The position numbers were made by a program, and so were the translations under genes. Of a stretch of DNA of 64,000 nt, positions 53,400 through 64,000 are shown piece after piece. Within the stretch, counting starts at the first letter, position 1; each line of letters begins with the position of its first letter. Below the pieces are notes generated by a model. The model did no database searches and was not told the origin of the DNA. It was given only the letters and a program-made list of their open reading frames with translations. The DNA lies in NCBI GenBank assembly GCA_941918925.1, contig OW799234.1, positions 65,501,543-65,565,542 on the forward strand, in the 5' to 3' direction. This DNA comes from Phyto melanocephala (lineage: Eukaryota > Arthropoda > Insecta > Diptera > Rhinophoridae).

Positions 53400-54120
53400 T
53401 TCTTATTCTTTAGAGCTGTTTCAAATAAATGTTGAACAAATAGGTCACAAATCGGTGAAGTTATAGGCACAAATAATTTTTAAAAATATATATTTTTTAT
53501 GAATATATTAAGTACCTTAATCTCCTAATAAATTTTTGGACACGATATAGACACAAAAATATAAGCAATAACCTCGAAAAAATCTGATAAATCGGTTCGA
53601 AAATGGGTGAGATATAAGCACAAAAACAGAAATGTTTCGGTGTTTTTCTTAAATTTTTAAAACGAAAATTAATTTTTCAGAAAGGGATTGACTAACAAAA
53701 TATATAACGCTATAAAAAAATTAAATCCATGATGGCTGTCACTATAAAATGGCGTACAAAAAGCTTATATATGGGTCAAGTCTATTAAATAAAAATGTAA
53801 CCCTTTTAGCCCCTACAATATTGGTAGGGCTGGACCAGTAGAATATAAAAAAACTATGAAAAAGTTAAAATTCAAATAGCGTCTGAAAAAAATGGCGGCT
53901 ATGTGGGTCAAACAAAGTAATTACAGCTTTGACCTCACAATTTTAGTATGAAATGAAAGGGCTTGACCAGTTGAATATAGTAGCAGAATAAATAAGAAAA
54001 GGTTAAATTAAAGATGGCGCCCTAAACTAAATGGCTTATAATTTTTTTTAATCCCATCAATATAGATATCAAAGATGGCATTAGAAATAATAAAACGAAA
54101 TAGAGTATAACACTAAATTA
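53400..54120 (+). mobile_element. Hairpin-ended repeat, middle fragments
   Basis: Diverged repeats of the middle block (CCATGATGGCTGTCACTATA, GGGCTTGACCAGTTGAATAT, AAGATGGCGCCC). Neither terminal hairpin is present. Confidence 0.5.
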
Positions 54121-54404
54121 GAAATACTTATAAATTCATATTTTTATTCTAACTTTTTATGTTAAATTTATTGCAAATCATTTTATTCTGGCTTAGGTTA
54201 ATTTTTTTTATTAATAAATTTCCAAAAACATTTTTAAATCAAATCAAATCGTAAACATTTAAGAATATTTAACAAGTAAGAGCACTATATTCGGCTGTGC
54301 CGAATCTTTCCAATTTTGTGTACATTTAAAGCACAATATTTATTATTTTGTTAATCGCTATGGAATAATTTCTTTATAATAAAATATGTATCACTTTCTT
54401 TGTA

Positions 54405-55015
54405 GAGGGTGGTTAAATTTTAAGGGCCCATGTTGAAGGTGATCTACACCTAGTCTTTAAATTTGTTTTCTGCATTTCATTTGACATTTCTCAATCTCAA
54501 ACTTACTCTATTTGATCCGTGGAAAGATACGCAAATGAGCAACGCTTTAAAGTTATTCAGTTTTTTTTATAAAAATGGGCGTTCAAACCAAAATGCATTT
54601 TGTGCACTTCGTAATTCTTTTGATCAACATAATCGTTCAAATTCGTCCACAATCGGGAGAATTGTAAAAAATATTAAAATTACTGCAAAACAGATCTGTA
54701 TAAAATGTTAGAAAATCTGTGAATGCCTTCTTAGTTCGTTGAATGGGAACCATAGTGTGGCAAAAGAGCAGTCAACCTCGACTCATTATCATGCCCAACA
54801 ATTGAGCATCAACATTGTCATTGAAAATTTGGACCATCAGATAGAGTAGTGGCGCCAAGGATGGGGGGGGGGGGGGTGGCATTTGGCCGATATTTTATTT
54901 ATACATAATTGAACCATACAAATATTATCATTATAAAAAGAAATGATAATAACTTCTTAAACAATTTGTGTTTTATTTAAAATCAACATCGGCCCTTAAA
55001 ATTTAACCACCCTTT
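54405..55015 (+). mobile_element. Internally deleted DD41D-type element
   Basis: 611 bp with 23-bp exact inverted repeats at 54406-54428 and 54991-55013 (AGGGTGGTTAAATTTTAAGG...) and TA at both sides. It keeps the start of the transposase on plus: MSNALKLFSFFYKNGRSNQN and LRNSFDQHNRSNSSTIGRIV, then loses the catalytic part. A G-run (16 G) lies at 54863-54877. Probably a non-autonomous derivative. Confidence 0.78.
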
Positions 55016-55135
55016 TAACCTTCGATACGCTAGTAAAATGTTTTCATAAAGTTAGTCCTTCAATGAAAGTGGGCGTTAAAGTAGGAGTATCAATAAAGTT
55101 TCTGCTAATAAATACAACTTAGATATTTTAATATA

Positions 55136-56452
55136 CAGGGTTGCCCATATTCGACGGACCCATGTTTTTTTTAAAAAAATCAAAGAAAAAAATAAAAATT
55201 TGGCGGTTGGCAATCTTAATCATTTAATTTTTTCCAAGTAGATTTGTTTACATCAATTTTTGAATATGATATCTCTCAAATGGCCGCCTCTGGCGTTGAT
55301 GGCGTATTGTGCCCTTTTTGCTGCATTTTCCATCGTTTTCGCCAACATTTCGGCCGGAATAGCGGCTATTTGTTCACGAATGTTGTCCTTGAGCTCTTCT
55401 AAGGTCCTTGGCTTGTTAACGTAAACCTTTGACTTCAAATATCCCCACAAGAAGAAGTCAGGCGGCGTCAAATCGGGCGAACGCGGTGGCCAGTCCAAAT
55501 CACCACTTTTCGACATCAAACGGCCCGGAAACAAATTCTTCAGAAAATCGATTGTTATGCGACTTGTGTGCGGTGGAGCGCCGTCTTGTTGAAACCAGAA
55601 CTGCCTCATACACTTTCGACGAATAATTGGCATCACAAAATTGGTCATCATGTCGCGATAACGCTCCTGGTTGATGGTAACAGCATGGCCATTTTCATTT
55701 TGGAAGAAAAACGGCCCAATGACCGTTTTCGCACTAACGCCGCACCAAACTGTGACTTTTTCGTCATGAAGAGGCACTTCTTGAATCTCCTGAGGATTTT
55801 CAGTGGCGTAAATACGGCAATTTTGCTTATTTACGGTCCCATTCAATGTGAAATGGGCTTCATCGGACATGATAATTTTGTTCCAAAATTGCTCGTCATC
55901 TTCGGCCATTTCGATGACTCTTTGGGCCCATTCCAATCGACGAGGCTTGTCCACAGGCAACAATCTTTGCGTCAATTGAATTTTGTACGGGAACAAATGC
56001 AAATCAACGCGAATAATCCGTTGTAAAGTGGACCGAGCCATGCCCAACTGCTGAGAACGGCGTTTTTGGGATGTTCTTGGGGACCTCTCAACACTGGCTC
56101 GTACGGCAGCGATATTCTCGGCCGATCGCCTTGGTCGACTTTTATTTGGCCTCTTCGGATTAGAAAGAGCCTCACCAGTCGAAAATTTTTCGTACAAACG
56201 CTTAATGGTGTTCTTAGAAGGCGCACTTCTCACATTTTTTAATATTTTAAAAGCACGTTGAGTTTTCACAATTGACTTGTTCTGTTGAATGTAAATTTCA
56301 ACTATTTCAGAGCGCTCGCGTCTCGTGTATTGTTGCATGGTAAAAATCTGCTTGGACTGACGCTTCAAACGCGGTATGTCATTAAGCGATCTGACATCTC
56401 TGTCAAAAGTTATGGCGTTGCCAGATGGGTCCGTCGAATATGGGCAACCCTG
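55136..56452 (-). mobile_element. Apparently intact DD41D Tc1/mariner transposon
   Basis: 1317 bp, with identical 28-bp inverted repeats at 55136-55163 and 56425-56452 beginning CAGGGTTGCCCATATTCGAC, and TA duplicated at both sides (55134-55135, 56453-56454). It has one uninterrupted transposase gene. Inserted in the repeat at 54273-58024. Confidence 0.92.
55253..56338 (-). CDS. Tc1/mariner transposase, DD41D type
   Basis: 361 residues from ATG 56338 (an upstream in-frame TTG is not a credible start). N-terminal helix-turn-helix units (RRERSEIVEIYIQ and STLQRIIRVDLH) bind the inverted repeats. Catalytic residues: Asp in IIMSDEAHF, Asp in FWFQQDGAPPHT, and Asp in SPDLTPPDFFLWG; 41 residues separate the last two, as in the rosa/Visitor group. 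VNKQNCRIY and VTVWCGV are conserved family blocks. No stop, frameshift or missing catalytic residue is seen, so this copy could be active. It cuts the element out and inserts it at TA. Paralogous decayed remains are at 47377-48134. Confidence 0.92.
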   Translation of the reverse strand: MQQYTRRERSEIVEIYIQQNKSIVKTQRAFKILKNVRSAPSKNTIKRLYEKFSTGEALSNPKRPNKSRPRRSAENIAAVRASVERSPRTSQKRRSQQLGMARSTLQRIIRVDLHLFPYKIQLTQRLLPVDKPRRLEWAQRVIEMAEDDEQFWNKIIMSDEAHFTLNGTVNKQNCRIYATENPQEIQEVPLHDEKVTVWCGVSAKTVIGPFFFQNENGHAVTINQERYRDMMTNFVMPIIRRKCMRQFWFQQDGAPPHTSRITIDFLKNLFPGRLMSKSGDLDWPPRSPDLTPPDFFLWGYLKSKVYVNKPRTLEELKDNIREQIAAIPAEMLAKTMENAAKRAQYAINARGGHLRDIIFKN

Positions 56453-56672
56453 TAGTCCTTTATTTTCCCAAAAACATTGTCAATAGAGAAATTACATGAA
56501 TTTAAGATAAACCGTTATATAGGAGGTAGGCGTTAAAGTGAGCGTGTCACTTAAACTTTTTGGCACAACAATTACATTGATTAGAAGGATATATGTAGCA
56601 AATTTTATTATCATACCTCTAATTTTGTCGGTTTTATGAGCTTTTAAATTTCATTAACGGTAGATATCGTGA

Positions 56673-57430
56673 AAAGTGGGCGTTATAGTAGGCGTGTCAA
56701 AGTTGTTCTCACTAATGAGTACAACTTAGGTGTTTCAATGTAGTCTTTTATTATTCCAAAATCTTTATAAATAGAGAAATCATATGAATTTTAGGTAAAA
56801 CGTTATATGGGAGGTGGGCGTAAAAGTAGGCGCGGCATCTTAATTTTTTGGCACAGTAATGCCATTGCCTAGGGGGATATACGTAGCAAGTTTTATCATC
56901 ATAGCTCAAATTTCGGCGGTTTTTTTAGCTTTTAAATTTCATTAACGGTAGATAACGTGAAAAGTGGGCGTTATAGTAGGCGTGTCAAAGTTGTTCTCAC
57001 TAATGAGTACAACTTAGGTGTTTCAATGTAGTCTTTTATTATTCCAAAATCTTTATAAATAGAGAAATCATATGAATTTTAGGTAAAAAGTTATATGGGA
57101 GGTGGGCGTAAAAGTAGGCGCGGCATCTTAATTTTTTGGCACAGTAATGCCATTGCCTAGGGGGATATACGTAGCAAGTTTTATCATCATAGCTCAAATT
57201 TCGGCGGTTTTTTGAGCTTTTAAATTTTATTAACGGTAGATAACGTGAAAAGTGGGCGTTATAGTAGGCGTGTCAAAGTTGTTCTCGCTAATGAGTACAA
57301 CTTAGGTGTTTCAATATAGTCCTTTAATATTCCAAACTCTTTATTAATAGAGAAATTATATGAATTTTGGGTAAAACGTTATATGGGAGGTGGGCGTTAA
57401 AGTGGGCGTGGCACATTGATTTTCCGTTAG
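56673..57430 (-). repeat. 288-bp tandem repeat, about 2.6 copies
   Basis: AAAGTGGGCG starts at 56673, 56961 and 57249, an exact 288-bp period. The first two units are almost identical, with about one change per hundred bases, and the third is partial and more diverged. It lies inside the hairpin-ended element. Confidence 0.88.
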
Positions 57431-58024
57431 AACAAAGCATTTGACCAAAAAGCCATGTGTGCAAAATTTCAGGGTCGTACATCCAATTTTGTTGCTTTTA
57501 TGACGTTTTTGTTTTTAAATATACCGAAAAATACACTGTGCGGTATAAATTTTCGTACATTTTGATCGATAACTCCTCTCCTAATGCATAGATTTAGATA
57601 ATTTTCTGGAAAAAATATTTTTTTTACTCAGGAAATATATATTCGAAGTTTCATGAGTCTACGTTAATGCGTTTGGACACAATTCCATTTTATTCGATGT
57701 TCGAAGAACACGATTTTTTCGACCTACTCTTGCTTTTCGAGCTATAACTCGCTTCCTAATATTCCGATTTAGCCCATTTTCAATACCAAACAATCTTTCT
57801 ATAAGAAAGATTCTGGCAAAATTTGAGCCCCCTAGCTTTTTCGGTGCGACCTCTATCGTGCTTTCAACAGACGGACAGACGGACGGACATATCTAGATCG
57901 TCATCAAATCAAACCCTGATTCAGAATATACATACTTTATGGGGTCTAAAATGGATATTTCGATGTGTTACAAACGGAATGACAAAATGAATATACCCGC
58001 ACCATTTTTTTGGTGGCGGGTATA

Positions 58025-58485
58025 AAAATTATTGCGATATTAGCTAAGTGGAATGCAATTTCGAAATCAGCTACGATTTCATCATCAACATTCTTTATGG
58101 CTATACTCATATGTAATTTGTAACTACTATAAACGTTACAATTTTATGAAATTAATTAATTATTTGTTTTTTAATTTATAAAAACGTTTACCAAGAAGAA
58201 AAATAGTTTTAAACAAACTGATTTGAAGAACTATCATAACATGTTTAATATACAACTATAGTATTGCTGTATCTAATATTTTAAAATTATTTGTTGCTTT
58301 AAATGCTTATAAATAAAATGTTAGGTTAGGTTAGGTTGAAAAGGAGGGGCATTAAAAGCCCAAACCATAAATAAAATATTACTTCTGCAATAACATACTT
58401 ATGTTTGTTATAATAACTTCCTTTATCATGCTATTCGTCAAAGACAACCATATCGGAGCTATCAATAAAAGTAAACCATTTTAAA
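58025..58485. other. AT-rich spacer
   Basis: No gene. A short GGTTAGGTTAGGTT run is at 58322-58337. Confidence 0.4.
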
Positions 58486-59447
58486 CAAGTAACAGTGCTA
58501 TATTCGGCCGTGCCGAATCTGATAATACATTTTACCATCATGTACATACGTAGGTATAATCCCACATCATAGCTTAACCTATATTTCATGTTGTACTCCA
58601 TTTTTCCTTATTATTTCCGACGCCATCCTTGATTTTGAATTTGTACGTAGTTATCTGTATTCTACTAATTAAAACCTTTCATTTGATACCCATATTGATG
58701 GGGTTAAAAAAATTTTATCCACCATATTGTTTTAGACGCCATCTTGCATTTAAAATTTTTTAACAATTTACTGTATTCTACTGGTCAAGCCCTTTCATTT
58801 GATACCAATATTGTGGGTGTTCAAGAAGTTACATTTAAAATACCAGATTTGGCTCATATATAAATTTATTGTCCGCCATTTGGTAGTGGCGGCCAAAATG
58901 AGTTTTAATATTTTAATAGTGCTCATATTGCGCTAGTCAAGTCCTTTTAATATTGACTCTCTCGGTTGTCTAGAAGTTGAAAAAAATTTGATTTTCGTTT
59001 GCAAATTTTTGTAATATATATTTTTAACCCAATTTTTGCCTATAACTTTACCGATTAGAGTAGCAAACGTACCTATAAATTATTCTATGGCTGAAAAATT
59101 TTAATTTTGGTGGTAAAAATGTGGGAAAAAACAGAGGCAGTCGTGTTAATTTGCTAATATCTCAGAAAGTTATGGGGCGATTGTGTTGAATTTCAATAGC
59201 GATTTATTCCCGGATATTTCCAAAAGATTGAGAAACAGATCTGAGAAACATGGTTGCTTCTAAAAGTTAATTTCAACCAACACACGGACAGGCGGGCAGA
59301 CGGACATCAGGGCTTAATCGAATCCTCTATTCATAAGCTTTTAGAAAATATATACTTTATGGGGTCGGAAGTAAAAATTGTAGAAAGTACAAACGGAACG
59401 ACAAAGCTATATACATATTCCCTTGTGCACCACAGGTGAAGGGTATA
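58486..59447 (-). mobile_element. Hairpin-ended repeat, complete copy
   Basis: Minus-strand 5' hairpin at 59447 (TATACCCTTCACCTGTGGTG with its arm AAGGG), 3' hairpin GGCCGTGCCGAAT at 58500-58517 and end CTTG at 58486. The same layout and middle as 52340-53346, in opposite orientation. Confidence 0.72.
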
Positions 59448-61195
59448 CAAATTCAAACTTCACTTGGTCATCGTGATAAAATAAATATTTAAATAAAAAA
59501 AAAAAAAAAAACTAACTTTGTTATAGAGAATATAATATGACCATGCGTGCGTTAAAACAGTTTCCGCATGCAATATTAAAAAAAAAAAAATTTCGTTCAT
59601 TTTGCAAGTAGTTATTCAGCTCTGGGCGGGTCTAGAGTCTGTGAGATATTTTTAAGTGCGTTACTTTACAGCTTACATATAACCCTTGTAACTTTTAAAA
59701 TAAAAGTACAACAAAATCCACTAAAATAATCAATTAACACATTATTTTTTCTAATATCAACAGATCAATTGAACAAATAAATAAATGAATGAATAAATAT
59801 TTATCATTATCTCATTATCAAATACACACATACTTAGTAAACAGCAAGCTGTTGAATTGACGTGACTTTGGCAGTTTTTTTTTAGGGAAATCAAATTACT
59901 AATTTATACTCGTATTAGTCATAAAACTTTTTTTTAACTATTTATCACATACATCAGCAATTGTTGAAAAATGGTTTAGTAAAAAAATATAAACTAAATA
60001 CCAGTCGAACAAAACAGACAAACGTTAAACAAATGAGATAATTTGTTTGAGAAAAAAAAACAGAACATGACACTGTAATCCTTTTATGTTTAATTTGATT
60101 CTTACTCTTATTCTTCTTCTTTTAAGGCAAATATTAAAATAGTTTTTCACAAAAATGCCTAAAGTTAGAAGAAACATGATTTCAAATACCCAGTTGAAAA
60201 CTATAGGGAGAACGTGATATTTATTTAGGATTTCCAATAAAACACGCGTGACTTTTTAACAACCATTCTGCCACAACACGGTGCCGAACGTGTATAATTT
60301 TACGTGTGCAGCATTGAATCTACTATCTATTAAGTATTTAAATAGATACAAAATTGTATGAAATAAAAATAAAACACATGTAAATATGCGTGCATTTGTT
60401 TGTTAAATTTTAAAGAATAAAACGAACATTTTTGGAACGTTTGGAACAACATGAAGCAACAAATGCGAAAAACAAATAGAAGAAAATAAAAAGTACATTG
60501 TACTCTTGGTATGATGTGTGTTGTAGTACACTTATGTTGATCACGTGTTGATAAACTGTGGGAAAAATTATGGAAAAATAATGAAAACTCACGCACACAG
60601 GCAGACACAAACACCAATTCTAATCATAAAAAATCACACATTTGCATTGTTGTAGGAAATTCTGGACGTGCCATGCCACAAGAAGAATAAATGCATTTAA
60701 CTATTTAGTTACCAAAATGTACGTATGTAGCTTGGAAGAGGTAGTAGGGTAACAGGTAGTTTAATTAAAAACAACAAAAAACATTTTAATGAAATGTTAA
60801 GCATGAAAAGCATGTAGTAGCAGCCATACAAATTAAATGACTAAAACTGAAAGTCATGTTTCTGTTAAATAACTTTTTTATATGACTTTTGTAAATGTTA
60901 TCAAGAAAATTCTTAAAAGTTTTATTTTTTTTAAAGAAATTTTTAAAGTGTAAAAATGATATAAAATGTTTGTATATTACAACTTGGACACCTTAGGACG
61001 CTTTACAAAAATAAAATTTTTTGAGTAAACACTTAAAGCGGAAAAGATTCAAAGAGATGTTTAATTTTTTTTTTAATTTTTTATATCGGTATGGCATTGT
61101 AAAACTCTTTTTTTTTTCCAAAAGTCACAAAATAAAAGTTTTCAACATCGATTTCCTAACATATAGATACAGATAATGTTAACAAATATTAGGTA
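59448..61195. other. Non-coding DNA
   Basis: No gene is supportable. Open frames at 60025-60237 and 60330-60617 start at non-ATG codons or lack any recognisable domain. Poly-A runs lie at 59493 and 59578. Confidence 0.4.
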
Positions 61196-62151
61196 CTAGA
61201 AAAGCCCGGCGCGCGTTGCTACGCCCCTTCATGAATTTTAATCGCATTCTAAATTTTAATCGAATATCAAGTGCAAGGCTAAAAACTATAACTTTTTCTT
61301 TATGAGCGTGGCACTGCCCACTTTTCTAATTACGAAACTGTATTGTCATGGAAGCTCAATAAGTGTGCAAAGTTTCAGAAAAGTCGGTCCAGTGAAAGTA
61401 CCTTAAAATTATAACTTTTTTAATGGGTTAGCCCTGCCCACATTTCTAATCACGAAATTATATAGTCATGACAGCTCAATATGTGTGCAAAGTTTCAGAA
61501 AAATCGGTCCAGCGCAAGTAACTCAAAATGATACCTTTTTTATGGGCGTGGCACTGCCCACTTTTCTAAATACGAAACTGTATAGTTATGACAACTCAAC
61601 ATGCATGCAAAGTTTCAGAAAAATCGGTCCAGTCCAAGTACCTCAAAATGATACCTTTTTTTAATGGGCGTGGCACTGCCCACTTTTCTTATGATGGAAG
61701 TGTAAAGTCATGACAGCTCAGTATGTTTGCAAAGTTTCAGAAAATTCGGTCCAGTGCAAGTAGCTAAAACTGATAACTAATTTTTTAATAAAAAATTATA
61801 AAGTCATGACAGCTTAATATGTGTGCAAAGTTTCAGAAAAATCGGTCCAGTGCAAGTACCTCAAAATTAAAACTTTTTATGGGCGTGGCTCCGCCCACTT
61901 TTCCTATCACGAAATTATTTAGTCATGACAGCTCGATATGTGTGCAAAGTTTCAGAAAAATCGGTCAAGTGCAAGTAGCTAAAATTGATAACTAATTTTT
62001 TATGGGCGTGGCCCCGCCCACTTTTTTCACCAATAAACACTCCCTGGTATGTGTACAACAACTTACCAAAGTTTGAGCCCGATCGGTTTTACAGTTTCGG
62101 AGTCTATAGCTAACACACACACACACAGAGTTACACTTTTATATATATAGA
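61196..62151 (-). mobile_element. Helitron-like element, complete copy
   Basis: Minus-strand 5' TCTATATATATAAAAGTG at 62151 and 3' CTAG at 61196. Host A precedes and host T follows on that strand, the A|T insertion site of Helitrons, with no target duplication. About seven ~110-bp monomers with GGGCGTGGCCCCGCCC-type palindromes. The best-defined copy in the window. Confidence 0.78.
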
Positions 62152-62154
62152 TGG

Positions 62155-62455
62155 GTCGGCCTTCATACAGGAAAAAAAATGTGCCAGTCACCCCCTTGAA
62201 TCAAAGATATGTCAATAAAGTTCCTAAAACAAGAAAAAATGTTTTCTCGCTTCGCCCCAAAATACAGCACTTTTTGTTTTTTATGTATAGCGCAGACATT
62301 TAAAGTCCGATCTCATCATATCGTTGTTCATGGCTTGACTATGGCTTTATTTTTGCCCTGGGTGACTTTTTAAACTAACGTCAAATTAAAGATGTCATTT
62401 ATGATATCTCGGATTCTTCCTCCCTAGTGTAACATTTTTTACACGTGGCAAGAGA
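62155..62455 (+). repeat. Dispersed repeat, copy 2
   Basis: Matches 26591-26890 in the blocks AAAGATATGTCAATAAAGTT, TCGTTGTTCATGGCTTGACT and GGGTGACTTTTTAAACTAAC. Class unknown. Confidence 0.6.
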
Positions 62456-62502
62456 GTCCTTCTAAAACTTAGTATGTCTACCACAAAATAGAGCCCCCTT
62501 TT

Positions 62503-63237
62503 TATACGCTTCACCTGTGGTGCACAAGGGTATATATAGCTTTTTCACTCCGTTTTTAATTTCTACAATTTTCATCTCCGACCCCATAAAGTATATATTT
62601 TCTGAAAGCTTATGAATAGAGGAGTCGATTAAGCCCTGACCGTCTGTACGTGTGTTGGTTGAAATCAACTTTTAGAAGAAACTATATGTTCCTTAGATCT
62701 GTGTATGGTATCAATCTTTTGGAAATATCCGGGAATAAATCGCTATTGAAATTCAGCATAATCTCCCCATAACTTTCTGAGATATGAGCAAAAACCACTA
62801 TCACCTAGTTTTTGTCACAATTACAACAACAACATACATATATACTGGTTAAAGTACACGTGGCATCGAATCCCAGCTGAGCCAAAAAAATTTTTTTTTA
62901 ATTTTATTTATTATTTATATTTTTAAATTTTTTTTTAATATTTTAGAAATTTTTTTTAATTCTAAAAAAAAAATTTTTTTTAATTTTTTTAATTTTTTGT
63001 ATTGTTTTTTTGTTTTCAATACATTTTTTTATTTTTTTTTTAATTTTTATTTTTTGGAAACACATACGTAAACTCAATTTATAATTTGGCAATGGGATGT
63101 TTATGTATGTTTTTTATATGTATGTACGTATTTCATATGAGATAAATGGTGATACAAATAATTCTTATTGCATGACTAAATACACGTTGTGAAGAGTATA
63201 TAAGATTCGGCACGACCGAATATAGCACTCGTACTTG
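62503..63237 (+). mobile_element. Hairpin-ended repeat, complete short copy
   Basis: 735 bp. 5' TATACGCTTCACCTGTGGTG with AAGGGTATATATAGC; T-rich middle at 62885-63055; 3' ATTCGGCACGACCGAAT then ATAGCACTCGTACTTG. Same layout as 16730-17396. Confidence 0.7.
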
Positions 63238-63329
63238 TTGTTTTTCACATATTTTTAACATTAATCTAAGTTCATTCTAGGAGGTCACTGACACAATTTT
63301 TTTTCGATCCACCTTAGTATGTACATACA

Positions 63330-64000
63330 AGGGTTGCCTCTTGAATTTCGGGATTGGAGGCAACACCTAAAATAAAAAAAAAATACCGAAAATGGCTTTA
63401 TGATTTTTAAACTTTTTTACTCCATGAAGATAAATATCCTTTTCAATACGTGTGAACCAATTTTCGATTTTTTTCATTGCGATTGAAGTTTCCGCAAAAC
63501 ATGTATTTTGCTCGTCTTGGAAGACCCGTACAGTTTATTATTGGTCTCACACGCGTTTATTCACGATTTGCAAACCTGTCACGATGTTATTAAAATGTTT
63601 TCAAGCACCGCGATCGTATATTTTAAGCGTTTCTTGCGATTAATTGACACGAGCCTCTTTTTGAGCGATTGTCAAATTATGTAGAACACAACAGGAATAA
63701 ATATTTTTTACAGCCAAATGTTCAAACAATAATGAATGTTTACTGGATCCACTAAAATTCAAAGTTACCTCAATCTCACGATAAATTACATGACGATCTT
63801 GCAGTATCATTTCACGCCCAGCATCAATGTTTTCGGGAATAACAACGGATTTTCAACAACCTACACGAAATTTGTCGTTGAGCGAACTGCGGTCACGATT
63901 GAATTCAGTAAACCATCGGTAAACACAGATCCTTGTTGATGCTTCACCGTTTAAAATTTTGATTAAGAATTTTAAATTGAGTTTATCGATGCACTGTTGT
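63330..64000 (-). pseudogene. mariner-family transposase, decayed, runs off the right edge
   Basis: Minus-strand reading from the edge: VYRWFTEFNRDRSSLNDKFR, one stop, then KSVVIPENIDAGREMILQDR and HVIYREIEVTL, the DNA-binding and linker region of mariner transposases. Beyond that only scraps remain (YDRGA, FNNIVTG, TVRVFQDEQN) with stops. The catalytic Asp region after VTG is replaced. A possible end CAAGGGTTGCCTCTTGAATT is at 63330. Confidence 0.75.

Larger units (their letters stand above)
54273..58024 (-). mobile_element. Hairpin-ended repeat, long copy carrying two transposon insertions
   Basis: On the minus strand the 5' end at 58024 is a strong hairpin, TATACCCGCCACC paired with GGTGCGGGTATA. 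The 3' end at 54273 is the usual GCCGAAT hairpin plus TTACTTG. The middle has GTGGGCGTTAAAGTGGGCGTG phrases like 4765-5806, expanded by a 288-bp tandem repeat. Two Tc1/mariner-type insertions (54405-55015 and 55136-56452) interrupt it. Without these it would be about 1.8 kb. Confidence 0.7.

Noticed and set aside
58322..58337. Three TTAGG units resembling an insect telomere repeat
   Set aside because: Only three units; such short runs occur by chance and dipterans generally lack TTAGG telomeres.
60025..60237. Hydrophobic minus-strand frame considered as a missing first exon of gene B
   Set aside because: The apparent start is TTG. An internal ATG plus a GTAAGAA donor in phase 0 exists, but there is no cysteine cap like that of gene A and no support for the 15-kb join.

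Overview
The window looks like nuclear DNA of a higher dipteran, most likely a calyptrate fly. It is very AT-rich, has introns of about 70-80 bp with canonical GT/AG borders, carries an I-clade LINE with a TAA tail, and is packed with short DNA transposons. The species cannot be fixed from the sequence alone.

Two host genes are visible, both on the minus strand and paralogous to each other. Gene B (37233-45351) gives a continuous 793-codon reading frame over six exons: a beta-helix/LRR-like ectodomain with a C-terminal cysteine cap, one transmembrane helix, and a long cytoplasmic tail carrying seven YxxP tyrosine motifs. Gene A (4513-12147) shows its signal-peptide exon and three further ectodomain exons, then runs off the left edge. 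Intron phases in the shared part match, so the pair looks like an old tandem duplication of an uncharacterised receptor-like family.

The rest is mainly mobile DNA. At 1-2415 lie three head-to-tail Helitron-like units ending in CTAG; further single copies are at 10115, 41829 and 61196. A second, very abundant family has a TATACCC hairpin at one end and an ATTCGGC/GCCGAAT hairpin plus CTTACTTG at the other. Its members share ends but differ in the middle, and many are broken or hit by other elements. At 19677-25214 is a full-length I-like LINE with an 11-bp target duplication and only one apparent lesion, a frame change at an A-run before RNase H. Tc1/mariner elements comprise an internally deleted Tc1 copy (7791), a decayed DD41D copy (47377), a deletion derivative (54405), an apparently intact DD41D copy with perfect inverted repeats (55136) and a decayed mariner at the right edge. 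Small elements with 8-bp target duplications (hAT-like) occur at 32023, 36989, 45534 (triple nested) and 46958.

The intervals 12148-13926, 27840-32022, 49441-51044 and 59448-61195 hold no gene that I can support. No tRNA, rRNA or CRISPR array was seen.
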